Source: an uncultured Ruminiclostridium sp. (lineage in GTDB: Bacteria; Bacillota; Clostridia; Oscillospirales; Ruminococcaceae). Taken from it: DNA of 40,682 bases. The notes below the pieces were generated by a model. That model was given only the letters and a program-made list of their open reading frames with translations, was not told the origin of the DNA and made no database searches. Of this stretch, positions 32,970 to 40,682 are shown in pieces. Location of the stretch: NCBI GenBank assembly GCA_910579265.1, contig CAJTTE010000005.1:1-40682 (forward strand), read 5' to 3'. Position numbers and translations under genes: made by a program. The stretch's first letter is position 1. Each line of letters begins with the position of its first letter.

Positions 32970-33974
32970 TCAAAGCTCCATATATATTGAACCGTAAGTA
33001 AGTCCGGCTCCGAAACCTACCAATGCCAATTTGCTTCCTTCCCTAAGCCTGCCGTTTCTGTTCAGCTCGTCAAGTATAGTGGGTATGCATGCGCTTGAAG
33101 TATTTCCGTGCTTGTCAAGATTTACATAAACCTTTTCATCAGGTATATCCATGGATTTCAGAGCTGCATTTATTATTCTTATATTTGCCTGATGAGGAAT
33201 AAGAATATCGATATCCTTGCTTTCAACTCCCGCCTTTTTGCATACTCTTGCGAAGCTGTCGGCCATGGCGTCTACGGCAAATCTGTAAACCGCCTTGCCG
33301 TCCATCTGCAAATATATATTCTTGGCTTCGGTATCCAGCTTTTCCTTTATATCTCTATCATAGCCGTCAAAACCCTCTTTTGGGAATTTACCCGAATATT
33401 GTATCCTGCAATAAAGAGCATCGAGCATATCTCCCTTTGCGCCGATAACGCTGTAAAAAGGTTTATCGGAGCCTCCGACGATAACCGCGCCCGCTCCGTC
33501 GCCGAACAGAAAACAGCTTGTACGGTCTGTAAAATCCTGCATTCTTGAAAGAAATTCGCTTGCCACAATAAGAATTTTATCACAGTCGCCTGTACAGATA
33601 TAGCGTCTCGCCATATCAAGTGCGGAAATAAAACCGGTGCAGGCGGTATTTATATCAATGCATGCGGCGTTCTTTGCACCGATTATGTTCTGTACCAGAC
33701 AAGCGGTGTTCGGATAGAAAAAATCCGTGGAGCAGGTGGAAACAATTATCATGTCTATTTCTTCAGCACCGACGCATGCGTTTTCCAAAGCATTTTTCGC
33801 CGCAGCCGCCGCCATTTGATAATTCATTTTATCGGTGCTGTAAAACCTTTCCTTGATCCCTGTTCTTGTATATATCCACTCATCGGAGGTATCGAGAAAC
33901 TTTACAAAATCGTCGTTGGTAACGACAGCGGAAGGTAAATGACTGCCCGTTCCCAGAATTTTAACACCCTTCAT
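32970..33974 (-). CDS. fabH: 3-oxoacyl-[ACP] synthase III (FabH)
   Basis: 334 residues. Active-site Cys112 in DINTACTGFISALD, then His in LIPHQANIRIINAA and Asn in KHGNTSSACIPT. The C-terminal GFGAGLTYGS is typical. It starts chains by condensing acetyl-CoA (or a branched acyl-CoA) with malonyl-ACP. AAAGGAC precedes the ATG. It is the first gene of the minus-strand fatty acid run and faces fabD across a 263-base divergent region. Confidence 0.96.
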   Translation of the reverse strand: MKGVKILGTGSHLPSAVVTNDDFVKFLDTSDEWIYTRTGIKERFYSTDKMNYQMAAAAAKNALENACVGAEEIDMIIVSTCSTDFFYPNTACLVQNIIGAKNAACIDINTACTGFISALDMARRYICTGDCDKILIVASEFLSRMQDFTDRTSCFLFGDGAGAVIVGGSDKPFYSVIGAKGDMLDALYCRIQYSGKFPKEGFDGYDRDIKEKLDTEAKNIYLQMDGKAVYRFAVDAMADSFARVCKKAGVESKDIDILIPHQANIRIINAALKSMDIPDEKVYVNLDKHGNTSSACIPTILDELNRNGRLREGSKLALVGFGAGLTYGSIYMEL

Positions 33975-34009
33975 AATACGTCCTTTTCTATTTTGCCTTA
34001 ATGGCTTGA

Positions 34010-34023
34010 TTTTAAGCTTAAAA
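34010..34023. promoter_or_regulatory. Perfect 14-bp palindrome in the fabH leader
   Basis: TTTTAAGCTTAAAA lies between the fabH promoter and start codon. It could be an operator for a lipid regulator, although it does not match the FabT or FapR box patterns I know. Being AT-rich it may also be chance. Confidence 0.35.
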
Positions 34024-34090
34024 TGGTATATAATGTTTTAGATGTTATTTTTCCCGCGAAAAAACGTTTACAAAAAATACCATTCACTAT

Positions 34091-34120
34091 ATTGTACCTC
34101 AAACAGCCCCACTTTGTCAA
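34091..34120 (-). promoter_or_regulatory. Promoter of fabH
   Basis: Minus strand TTGACA (34115-34120), 18 bp, TACAAT (34091-34096). It gives a leader of about 110 nt for the operon's first gene. Confidence 0.65.
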
Positions 34121-34237
34121 CAGAATTTTTAAAACGCATACCGTAAAAAGAGGAAAAAGCAGGATAAAAACAGGTTTTTCGACAACATTTATTTTATTGT
34201 GAAGATTTTGTGAAATATATTCAGAAAGGATAAACAT

Positions 34238-35167
34238 ATGAAGACAGTTTTTTTATTTTCGGGACAAGGATCCCAATATCCCGCTATGGGCAAAGAGCTT
34301 TTTGAAGCCTTTCCGGAAAAAGCGAGGGAGATCATCGATGCTGCTGACAGCACGTTTGATTTCGATCTGTGGAGTATAATTCAAAACGGGACCGCCGAAG
34401 AATTATCTCAGACAAGAATATCCCAACCGGCGATATTTACGGTTTCCCTGCTTGCTCTGGCGGCGGCGGAGGAAAAGGGCATAGCCTTTGACGGCGTGGC
34501 AGGTCACTCCTTAGGTGAATATGCGGCAATGGTCGCTTCTGGAATTCTCTCGCTTAAAGACGGATATACTGCAATAAAACACAGATCAACGGCCATGGAC
34601 AAAGCTGCAAAGGCTGCTCCGGGAGCAATGGCGGCTGTGATAGGTCTCCCCGCCGAAAAAGTTGTAGAGGTCTGCGAACGGATCAAGGCGGCCGGAGATT
34701 ATGTTACCGCCGTAAACTTCAATTCACCTGTACAAACGGTGATAGCGGGCACGGAGGAAGGAATATCAAAAGCCTCTGAAGCCGCAAAAGAAGCCGGTGC
34801 AAGAAGGGCAATGCCCTTAGCTGTATCCGCCGCCTTCCATTCCGATCTTATGGCATCCGCCGCCGAAGAATTTAAGGAAGCGGTTAAAGACATGAACTTT
34901 AACACACCCAAAGTAAAATTTTATTCCAATGTTATCGGTTCGGAGCTTACCGACTTTTCGGACATGCCCTCACTGATGGCGAAGCACATATGTTCACCGG
35001 TAAAATTTACCGACGAACTGAACGCTATGAAAAACGACGGATTTGACTGTTATATAGAACTCGGACCGGGAAAAGTGCTTACGGGTCTCGTAGGAAAAAC
35101 CCTTAAGGATGTCAGAGCGGTAAATATCGAAAATACGGATACTTTAAATGCCGCTCTTGCCCTGTAA
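34238..35167 (+). CDS. fabD: Malonyl-CoA:[ACP] transacylase (FabD)
   Basis: 309 residues. VFLFSGQGSQYPAMGKELF at the N-terminus, nucleophile Ser91 in GHSLGEYAA, and the catalytic His in SAAFHSDLM. It moves malonyl from CoA to ACP, feeding FabH and FabF. AGAAAGGA lies 7 bases before the ATG. Unlike in most Firmicutes, it is not in the fabH-fabK-fabG run but diverges from it and leads the aro genes, 16 bases from aroE. Confidence 0.96.
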   Translation: MKTVFLFSGQGSQYPAMGKELFEAFPEKAREIIDAADSTFDFDLWSIIQNGTAEELSQTRISQPAIFTVSLLALAAAEEKGIAFDGVAGHSLGEYAAMVASGILSLKDGYTAIKHRSTAMDKAAKAAPGAMAAVIGLPAEKVVEVCERIKAAGDYVTAVNFNSPVQTVIAGTEEGISKASEAAKEAGARRAMPLAVSAAFHSDLMASAAEEFKEAVKDMNFNTPKVKFYSNVIGSELTDFSDMPSLMAKHICSPVKFTDELNAMKNDGFDCYIELGPGKVLTGLVGKTLKDVRAVNIENTDTLNAALAL

Positions 35168-35183
35168 ATGAAAGGAAGAAAAA

Positions 35184-36011
35184 ATGACCGACAGCTACGC
35201 TTTAATCGGATACCCATTAGGACATTCCATGTCTCCCCGGATACATACAAAGCTTTTTGAACTGGCAAATATAAAGGCCCGATATGAGCTTAAGGAGATA
35301 AAACCGGAAAATCTGAAAAATAATTTTGACAGCTTGAAATCTCTTGCCGGATTTAATATAACAATACCTCATAAAATTCCCATAATCGACTTATGCGATG
35401 AGCTTTCCGAAGACGCGAAAAGATACGGATCGGTAAACTGCATTAAAAATGAAAACGGAAAAAGCATCGGACATAATACCGACGTTCTCGGTTTTGTAAA
35501 ATCAATAGAACAGCTGGGAGCCTCACTTGATTCCCGCGTCTGTCTTTTGGGCTGCGGCGGCGTAGGGAGAATGATGGCCATAGAAGCGGCATATCAGGGA
35601 GCTGAGCTGACCATGTCCGTTCGTACTCAGGATATTCCGATTGCCGAAAAAATAAAATCAGATATAAAAAAGATCCTGCCCTGCCGTACGGTAAAGGTGA
35701 TGACCCTTACGGAAATGAAGGGCGGATACGATCTTGTTATAAACGCTACTCCTGTCGGAATGTACCCCGGAATCGATAATTCACCTTTGGCTAAGGAGCA
35801 GCTTGAGGGCGTTAAATATCTGTTTGACGCAATATACAACCCTACCGATACACTGCTCTCGAAATATGCGAAGGAAGCCGGAGCAAAGACCTCCACGGGA
35901 ATGGCGATGTTGGTGCTTCAGGCTGTGGCAGCCCACGAGATATGGAACAGCTCGTCCTATAATCAAAAGGATATAGAAGCTTTGATAAGCGGCATGGAAA
36001 AACTTGTTTGA
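35184..36011 (+). CDS. aroE: Shikimate dehydrogenase
   Basis: 275 residues: YPLGHSMSPRIHTKLF (shikimate site), FNITIPHKI with the catalytic Lys, HNTDVLGFVKS, the nucleotide-binding LLGCGGVGRMMAIEA and INATPVGMYPG. It reduces 3-dehydroshikimate with NADPH in aromatic amino acid synthesis. AAAGGAAG precedes the ATG. aroK follows 10 bases after its stop, so the two work as a pair. Confidence 0.95.
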   Translation: MTDSYALIGYPLGHSMSPRIHTKLFELANIKARYELKEIKPENLKNNFDSLKSLAGFNITIPHKIPIIDLCDELSEDAKRYGSVNCIKNENGKSIGHNTDVLGFVKSIEQLGASLDSRVCLLGCGGVGRMMAIEAAYQGAELTMSVRTQDIPIAEKIKSDIKKILPCRTVKVMTLTEMKGGYDLVINATPVGMYPGIDNSPLAKEQLEGVKYLFDAIYNPTDTLLSKYAKEAGAKTSTGMAMLVLQAVAAHEIWNSSSYNQKDIEALISGMEKLV

Positions 36012-36021
36012 GGATAAAAGA

Positions 36022-36540
36022 ATGAAAAGCATCTATTTATGCGGATTTATGGGCTGCGGAAAGACGCACATAGGAAAAAAGCTGTCAAAAAGACTTAGCA
36101 TGCCTTTTGTAGATCTGGACAGCTACATTGTGAAGAAAGAAAAACGCAGTATTCCGGAAATTTTTGAACAATGCGGGGAACCCTATTTTCGTCAGCTTGA
36201 AGCAGATTGTCTGCAAGAGCTTAACGAAGGGTATATAGTTGCAACCGGCGGCGGAACGCTGATAAACAAAAACAGCGCTAAATATGCCAACAGCCACGGC
36301 ATAACCGTTTTTCTTGACGCGAGGTTTCCCGTCTGCTACGGAAGAATAAAAGACGATAAGAACCGTCCTCTTGTAGTAAACAATACAAGAGAAGAGCTGT
36401 ATAAAATATTTCTGAACAGAAGAAGCATATATAAAAAAGCTGCTTTGATAACCGTAAAAGCCGAAGGTACAAGCTTCGAAATCACATCTTCGGTAATCGA
36501 AAAAATAAAGGAATTTAACGACGGGTCAAAAGGGATTTGA
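36022..36540 (+). CDS. aroK: Shikimate kinase
   Basis: 172 residues: P-loop GFMGCGKTHIGKKL, FVDLDSYIVKKEKRSIPEIF, the substrate-binding EPYFRQLE and the glycine-rich ATGGGTLINK. It phosphorylates shikimate with ATP. The ATG at 36022 has GAGGA 8 bases upstream and is preferred over the in-frame ATG at 36004 that overlaps aroE. It is followed 12 bases later by the amidohydrolase gene. Confidence 0.94.
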   Translation: MKSIYLCGFMGCGKTHIGKKLSKRLSMPFVDLDSYIVKKEKRSIPEIFEQCGEPYFRQLEADCLQELNEGYIVATGGGTLINKNSAKYANSHGITVFLDARFPVCYGRIKDDKNRPLVVNNTREELYKIFLNRRSIYKKAALITVKAEGTSFEITSSVIEKIKEFNDGSKGI

Positions 36541-36552
36541 AAGGAACGCCAA

Positions 36553-37782
36553 ATGCTTATATATAATGCAAAAATCTATACCATGTCTGACAAAGGAACG
36601 ATAGAAAACGGATTTGTCCGTACTGAGGGCGGAAAAATCGCCGAAGTAGGTGAAATGAAGGATATAAATACGCTCCCTGGGGAAACGGATTTTGATGCCA
36701 AAGGAGGCAATCTTTATCCGGGCTTCATCGATTGTCATTCTCATATGGGCATGTGGGAAAACGGACTTGATTTCGAAGGAGCGGACGGAAATGAAATAAC
36801 CGACCCTACCACACCCCAGCTAAGAGCGATCGATGCGGTTAATCCAAACGATTATTGCTTCCTGGAAGCGGCAAGAGCAGGTATCACCTCCGTACTTACG
36901 GGAGTCGGAAGCGCGAATCCGATCGGCGGCGAAATCCTGGCAATGAAAACCTATGGAAGCCCGAGAATAGATAATCGCATAATAAAATCACCCGTTGCCA
37001 TAAAGTTTGCATTGGGAGAAAACCCTAAAAAATGCTACAATGACCGCGATGAATCTCCCACGACCCGCCTGGCGACCGCTGCTCTTATACGTGAACAACT
37101 GTATAAGGCTAACCGATATATAGCCGATATGATAAATTATGAAGCCTCCATAGGGACCGAAGATGAAGGCACCATGCCGGATTATGATGCGAAATGCGAA
37201 GCGCTTATTCCGTTGTTGAAAAATAAAATAAAGGCTCATTTTCATTGTCACAGAGCGGATGATATTTTTACCGCAGTACGTATAGCCGAAGAGTTTAATC
37301 TTGATTATGTACTGATACACGCCACCGAAGGCGGAAAGGTTGCCGGAGAGCTGAAGGAAATCGGATGTCCTTGTGTCGTAGGACCGATAATAGCCGACCG
37401 CTGCAAGCCGGAGCTGAAGGGTCAGACAGTAAAAAACGCCGCACTTCTGTATAACGAAGGAGTAGAAATAGCCATATGCTCCGATCATCCCGAAAACCCG
37501 ATCCAGTACCTGCCTCTCGAAGCGGGAATTTGCATAAAAGCCGGTCTGGACAAAACCGCCGCTTTAGCTGCGATAACGATAAATCCTGCAAAAATTGCGG
37601 GAATAGAAGATAAAGTAGGAAGCATAGAGGTAGGAAAGGACGCGGATCTTACAGTGATGAACGGAGAATTTTACGACGTCCTTACGGAAGCGGTTCTGGT
37701 TTTAATAGACGGAAAGCAAGTGAAACAGCCCAAAGGAGAAACAACTGATGAAGAAGATAGCGAAAATACCCGTATCCTATGA
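36553..37782 (+). CDS. Amidohydrolase family protein (imidazolonepropionase-like)
   Basis: 409 residues, metal-dependent TIM barrel. Ligands: the HxH pair in PGFIDCHSHMG, His in KAHFHCHRADD, His in YVLIHATEGG and Asp in AICSDHPENP. The C-terminal INPAKIAGIEDKVGSIEVGK and the ADLTVMNG composite domain are standard for the family. The substrate is probably a cyclic amide or related C-N bond, but cannot be named. AAAGGAA lies before the ATG. Its end overlaps the next gene by 35 bases in another frame. Nothing links it chemically to aroE/aroK beyond co-transcription. Confidence 0.88.
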   Translation: MLIYNAKIYTMSDKGTIENGFVRTEGGKIAEVGEMKDINTLPGETDFDAKGGNLYPGFIDCHSHMGMWENGLDFEGADGNEITDPTTPQLRAIDAVNPNDYCFLEAARAGITSVLTGVGSANPIGGEILAMKTYGSPRIDNRIIKSPVAIKFALGENPKKCYNDRDESPTTRLATAALIREQLYKANRYIADMINYEASIGTEDEGTMPDYDAKCEALIPLLKNKIKAHFHCHRADDIFTAVRIAEEFNLDYVLIHATEGGKVAGELKEIGCPCVVGPIIADRCKPELKGQTVKNAALLYNEGVEIAICSDHPENPIQYLPLEAGICIKAGLDKTAALAAITINPAKIAGIEDKVGSIEVGKDADLTVMNGEFYDVLTEAVLVLIDGKQVKQPKGETTDEEDSENTRIL

Positions 37783-38296
37783 AAGTAAAATGTCCGGTGA
37801 AGAACTGGCGAAAAAAATAGATGATACGATAATAAATCAGTCAAAAGCAGAAAACCTTCCCGAAAAGTACAGACAATATTTTTACTGGAATAAATCGAAC
37901 GGCAAATATATGCTCAGATTTTATCACAGCTTCAGAAGCGATATGTGTGATACGGCATTTCAGGGAACGATAAAAAACGGTCTTTCGGGGAGTCAGCTCG
38001 ACGGCATAATAAAAAAACCGTCGGGAGTATGGGCGGTTTTCTGGACAATTATCGGAACAGCCGTTATTATTGCATTGGCATTTCTTATCGCTTTGCTGTT
38101 ATCGGATCAACCCGAATTCGGTCTTGTGCCGATATTCATTCTTATATTGATTCCGGTAGCATTTGTGGAGATTAATCTGCTCATGTTTGACAAAAAAAGA
38201 CTTAAAGCCGTAAACGACTACTTAAGGGAATTTACCGCTGCTGAGAATCCTGATTTATTGGATGAAGAAATAGAAAACGAAAAGCAGCCCGGTTAA
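37748..38296 (+). CDS. Small membrane protein, family unknown
   Basis: 182 residues. A basic soluble N-terminal part of about 90 residues (EELAKKIDDTIINQSK; YFYWNKSNGKYMLRFYHSF) is followed by two hydrophobic segments (about 97-120 and 127-150) and a charged C-terminal tail. I recognise no domain. The N-terminal aromatic strands could form a small beta domain that binds a partner at the membrane. Good AAAGGAG 8 bases before the ATG; the start overlaps the amidohydrolase end, so translation is coupled. Confidence 0.75.
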   Translation: MKKIAKIPVSYESKMSGEELAKKIDDTIINQSKAENLPEKYRQYFYWNKSNGKYMLRFYHSFRSDMCDTAFQGTIKNGLSGSQLDGIIKKPSGVWAVFWTIIGTAVIIALAFLIALLLSDQPEFGLVPIFILILIPVAFVEINLLMFDKKRLKAVNDYLREFTAAENPDLLDEEIENEKQPG

Positions 38297-38334
38297 CGGC
38301 GCCTCACAATTTTTTCAGAAAGAAGGCACTCATA

Positions 38335-39177
38335 ATGCGCGAAATCAATGTAAGCATAATTAAGGAAAAAGTAGCTCAGCTCTGCGAAGAAGCCAACCTT
38401 TTTCTTCCGGATAAGATGAAGGAGCTTATTCTCGATACGGCTGAAAAAGAAGAAAGCCCGCTGTGCAAAAGCGTACTTAAAGACATATGTGATAATGCCG
38501 ATTGCGCAAAAGAGCTTAACATACCGATTTGCCAGGATACCGGCATGGCCGTTATTTTCCTTGAAATCGGACAGGATGTCCATTTTACCGGAGGAGATTT
38601 ATATACGGCGGTCAACGAAGGTGTGGAAAAAGGATATGTTGACGGAAAACTCCGTCTGTCAATAGTTTCCGACCCGTTTAAAAGAGTAAACACAAATACA
38701 AATACACCCGCCATAATACATACTATCATAATACCCGGGGAAAAGATTCGTATAACCGTTGCTCCAAAGGGTTTCGGAAGCGAAAATATGAGCGCATTGA
38801 AAATGTTCACCCCGTCGGCGTCCAAAGAGGATATAATAAACTATGTGGTTTCGGTTGCGGATAAAGCGGGAAGCAACCCTTGTCCTCCAATAACCGTAGG
38901 AGTCGGCATAGGCGGAGACTTTGAATATTCGGCATACCTTGCCAAAAAGGCGCTGTGCCGTGATTTCCGTAAAAGAAACGCCGATCCCTTTTACGCGGAG
39001 ATGGAGCGGCAGATGCTTGACGCTATAAACGGGTTGGGAATAGGAGCTCAGGGCTTCGGCGGAACACAAACCTGTCTGTATGTAAATATAGAACAGTTCC
39101 CTACTCATATAGCAGGGCTTCCCGTAGCCGTAAACATAGGCTGTCATGTAACGAGGCATAAAGAAACAATGATCTGA
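38335..39177 (+). CDS. fumA: Class I fumarate hydratase, alpha (N-terminal) subunit
   Basis: 280 residues matching the first domain of Fe-S fumarases or tartrate dehydratases. The three cluster cysteines are at IPICQDTGM (Cys66), AGSNPCPPITVG (about 182) and IGCHVTRHK (about 272). It interconverts fumarate and malate. In two-chain enzymes the beta subunit (~180 aa) is usually the next gene. Here an ECF sigma factor follows instead, so beta must be elsewhere or lost. Tartrate dehydratase alpha is an alternative name. GAAGG lies 8 bases before the ATG. Confidence 0.9.
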   Translation: MREINVSIIKEKVAQLCEEANLFLPDKMKELILDTAEKEESPLCKSVLKDICDNADCAKELNIPICQDTGMAVIFLEIGQDVHFTGGDLYTAVNEGVEKGYVDGKLRLSIVSDPFKRVNTNTNTPAIIHTIIIPGEKIRITVAPKGFGSENMSALKMFTPSASKEDIINYVVSVADKAGSNPCPPITVGVGIGGDFEYSAYLAKKALCRDFRKRNADPFYAEMERQMLDAINGLGIGAQGFGGTQTCLYVNIEQFPTHIAGLPVAVNIGCHVTRHKETMI

Positions 39178-39207
39178 TCATATTTCGTCAATGCATTTTA
39201 AAAAAGT

Positions 39208-39235
39208 TGTAACCTTTTTGCTCTTTGATCGGTTT
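39208..39235 (+). promoter_or_regulatory. ECF-type promoter of the sigma factor operon
   Basis: TGTAACC (39208-39214), 16 bp after TGTAAC, then CGGTTT (39230-39235). This fits the AAC plus CG pattern of ECF sigma promoters (B. subtilis SigX type TGTAAC-CGAC) and suggests the sigma factor activates its own operon. Confidence 0.6.
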
Positions 39236-39267
39236 AATATTATAGAGCGCAAAAGAACGGGAGTATT

Positions 39268-39801
39268 ATGAATGAATTATCACTGGATGCAAGATATGAT
39301 TTTGAAAAGGTATTGGAACAGTACAATAAAATGATCTACCGTTTAGCCTATGCTCGGACAGGAAACATCCATGATGCGGAGGACATTCTTCAGGAGGTCT
39401 TTCTGAGATACATTAAAAGCGGAATGATCTTTAACAGCGAGGAGCACCGAAAAGCATGGTTCCTTAAGGTTACGTCCAATTGCTCAAAAAACCTTGTCAC
39501 GTCCTCATGGAACAGAAGAAGAACCTGCATAGATGAGCAAACACTAAAAGCCGAAAACCGTGATTTTTCAGACGTTTCACATAATATGGAAAACAGCGAC
39601 CGTAAAGCCGTCGTGCTTGACGCCGTTATGTCTCTGCCTGAAAAGTACCGTGTTGTCATACACCTGTTTTATTATGAGGAATTAAGCATAGATGAGATCT
39701 GCGCGATTACCGGAATAAGCATAAGCAGTGCAAAAACCAGACTTCATAGAGCAAGAAAAATGCTTAAAGAAATTTTAAAGGGGGTAGAGTTCAATGATTG
39801 A
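39268..39801 (+). CDS. ECF RNA polymerase sigma factor
   Basis: 177 residues. Region 2 (MIYRLAYARTGNIHDAEDILQEVFLRY) and region 4 (LPEKYRVVIHLFYYEELSIDEI, then AITGISISSAKTRLHRARKML) are complete, with the short linker of the extracytoplasmic-function class. It should redirect RNA polymerase to stress promoters. GGGAG lies 4 bases before the ATG. It overlaps the next gene by 8 bases (39794-39801), the usual arrangement for a sigma/anti-sigma pair. Confidence 0.93.
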   Translation: MNELSLDARYDFEKVLEQYNKMIYRLAYARTGNIHDAEDILQEVFLRYIKSGMIFNSEEHRKAWFLKVTSNCSKNLVTSSWNRRRTCIDEQTLKAENRDFSDVSHNMENSDRKAVVLDAVMSLPEKYRVVIHLFYYEELSIDEICAITGISISSAKTRLHRARKMLKEILKGVEFND

Positions 39802-40483
39802 TTTCAAATCCGTATATAAATCTGAAATGAATAAAATATCCCCTCAAAAGGATCTTTTAAAACGTATTTCCGTTGAAGCGGAAAATTACCGTAATGATAA
39901 AACGAAAAAAACAAGCTTTTTATACCGTCACAGAACTGTTTTTACCGCTGCTGCCACATTTGTGCTTATCTTGGGTATTTTTTCTTTGGGGGCAATTATT
40001 GTTACCAATATGAACACATATATTTACAACAATACCTTGGTTGATTCCGATAAAAATGAAGAAATAGGGATAGGAAATCCGTACTTATCGGATATAAACG
40101 ATGCATGTGACAATATCCAGGCTCCGGGAGCCAACGGAAATACGGACGGAAATATGGAAAACACCGACGACATCGATATTGATATTCTCATAACGATTGC
40201 GGATGCGGCACAAAACGGCACTCTTAAGCTTAAACAGCTTTATTCGCTTGAATATGAGATTGAAAGTACAAAGCCATACGCTATTTTCTACAGATTTATT
40301 AAAAATGGCCGTGAATATATTCTAACGGCAGCTTTTGAAAAAAACGATCCTGAGCTCCACCCGCAATATATATACATTTGCGAAAATACGGATGAAGTCA
40401 CAAAAGGAATTGATCTCTCCCTGAACGGAAACAGACTTGAGGATTATTTTAACGGAGTTTTTTATGAGGATATAGAAGGATAA
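39794..40483 (+). CDS. Probable membrane anti-sigma factor
   Basis: 229 residues: a cytoplasmic N-terminus of about 45 residues with helices (VYKSEMNKISPQKDLLKRI), one membrane helix (about 47-70, TVFTAAATFVLILGIFSLG), and an outside part with an Asn/Asp/Gly-rich linker (about 90-130) and a C-terminal beta domain (KPYAIFYRFIKNGREYILTA). The topology and the overlap with the sigma gene point to an anti-sigma factor, and the outside domain would be the sensor. The DUF4179-type N-terminal block is suggestive but not certain. No protease sits next to it. AAAGGGG lies upstream of the ATG. Confidence 0.78.
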   Translation: MIDFKSVYKSEMNKISPQKDLLKRISVEAENYRNDKTKKTSFLYRHRTVFTAAATFVLILGIFSLGAIIVTNMNTYIYNNTLVDSDKNEEIGIGNPYLSDINDACDNIQAPGANGNTDGNMENTDDIDIDILITIADAAQNGTLKLKQLYSLEYEIESTKPYAIFYRFIKNGREYILTAAFEKNDPELHPQYIYICENTDEVTKGIDLSLNGNRLEDYFNGVFYEDIEG

Positions 40484-40561
40484 AAACAGTAACCGAATAT
40501 CAATAGATTTTAATCGTAAGAATATTTCTTACCATGCCGCAAAGTGACACGAAAGCTGTTA

Positions 40562-40682
40562 TCTTTATGATATAATAACCTCAGATAAAGTAAAGAGGTA
40601 GATTTTATTTTAATGTCTGAGAACATTGTATCTTTTTTGAGGAATCGCTCCGCTTCGCTTCGCTCTTCTGATGATATAATAA
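40562..40682 (+). repeat. Second site of the ~104-bp repeat family (continues past the window)
   Basis: GATATAATAA at 40569-40578 recurs at 40673-40682, exactly 104 bases later. Between them are the family's AGAGG-AGATTTTATTT tail, the TGAGAACATTGTA head and the CGCTTCGCTTCGCTC block. The unit resembles 8414-8517 throughout. The stretch 40484-40561 before it shows nothing else. Confidence 0.75.

Noticed and set aside
33975..34237. FabT or FapR operator
   Set aside because: No sequence close to the known boxes; the only palindrome has a different pattern.
37748..37782. Frameshift joining the amidohydrolase to the next protein
   Set aside because: The amidohydrolase already has its complete C-terminal domain, and the next gene has its own ribosome site; this is an ordinary overlap.

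Overview
The window reads as a low-GC Gram-positive chromosome, most likely an anaerobic member of the Clostridia (Oscillospirales/Ruminococcus-like). The pointers are FabK as the enoyl-ACP reductase, lipoproteins instead of an outer membrane, strong GGAGG-type ribosome binding sites, textbook TTGACA-17-TATAAT promoters, several c-di-GMP enzymes and AT-rich intergenic DNA. Family and organism calls come from reading the translations; no database search was run.

Layout. 1-4.6 kb: a minus-strand sensory propeller/HD-GYP protein and an orphan iron-type ABC substrate-binding lipoprotein. 4.7-8 kb: a plus-strand protein that appears to start at AUA, a lipoprotein with a catalytically dead NlpC/P60 domain, and sfsA. 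8-8.8 kb: a decaying array of ~104-bp tandem repeats, whose family returns at the right edge (40.56-40.68 kb). 9-13 kb: a stomatin-like (SPFH) protein preceded by a hairpin-rich, possibly non-coding-RNA segment with its own promoter, a membrane diguanylate cyclase and a small hypothetical. 13-18 kb: an ammonium channel fused to a PII protein behind a leader terminator, an alkyltransferase-like protein, a decayed GNAT acetyltransferase and a pyridoxal kinase. 18-21 kb: a PAS/degenerate GGDEF/EAL protein and a small hypothetical.

22-35 kb is a nearly complete type II fatty acid synthesis locus. On the minus strand, in transcription order: fabH, fabK, an isochorismatase-fold hydrolase, fabG, fabF, accB, a lipoprotein of unknown function, fabZ, accC, accD, accA, acpP, then a strong terminator. 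fabD faces the other way and heads a plus-strand run of aroE, aroK, an amidohydrolase, a small membrane protein and a class I fumarase alpha subunit. The locus can make malonyl-CoA (AccABCD), load it on ACP (FabD, AcpP), start chains (FabH) and elongate them (FabF, FabG, FabZ, FabK). An ECF sigma factor with its probable anti-sigma partner closes the window.

The most striking layer is between the genes. A 180-bp element with 22-bp terminal inverted repeats and TTAA at both borders occurs four times, three of them within 12 bp of a stop codon. A second TIR-bounded element of ~186 bp occurs twice, a third diverged repeat of ~150 bp occurs twice, and there is a long palindromic element at 17.9 kb. 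The c-di-GMP enzymes, the dead enzymes and the AUA start are further points of interest.
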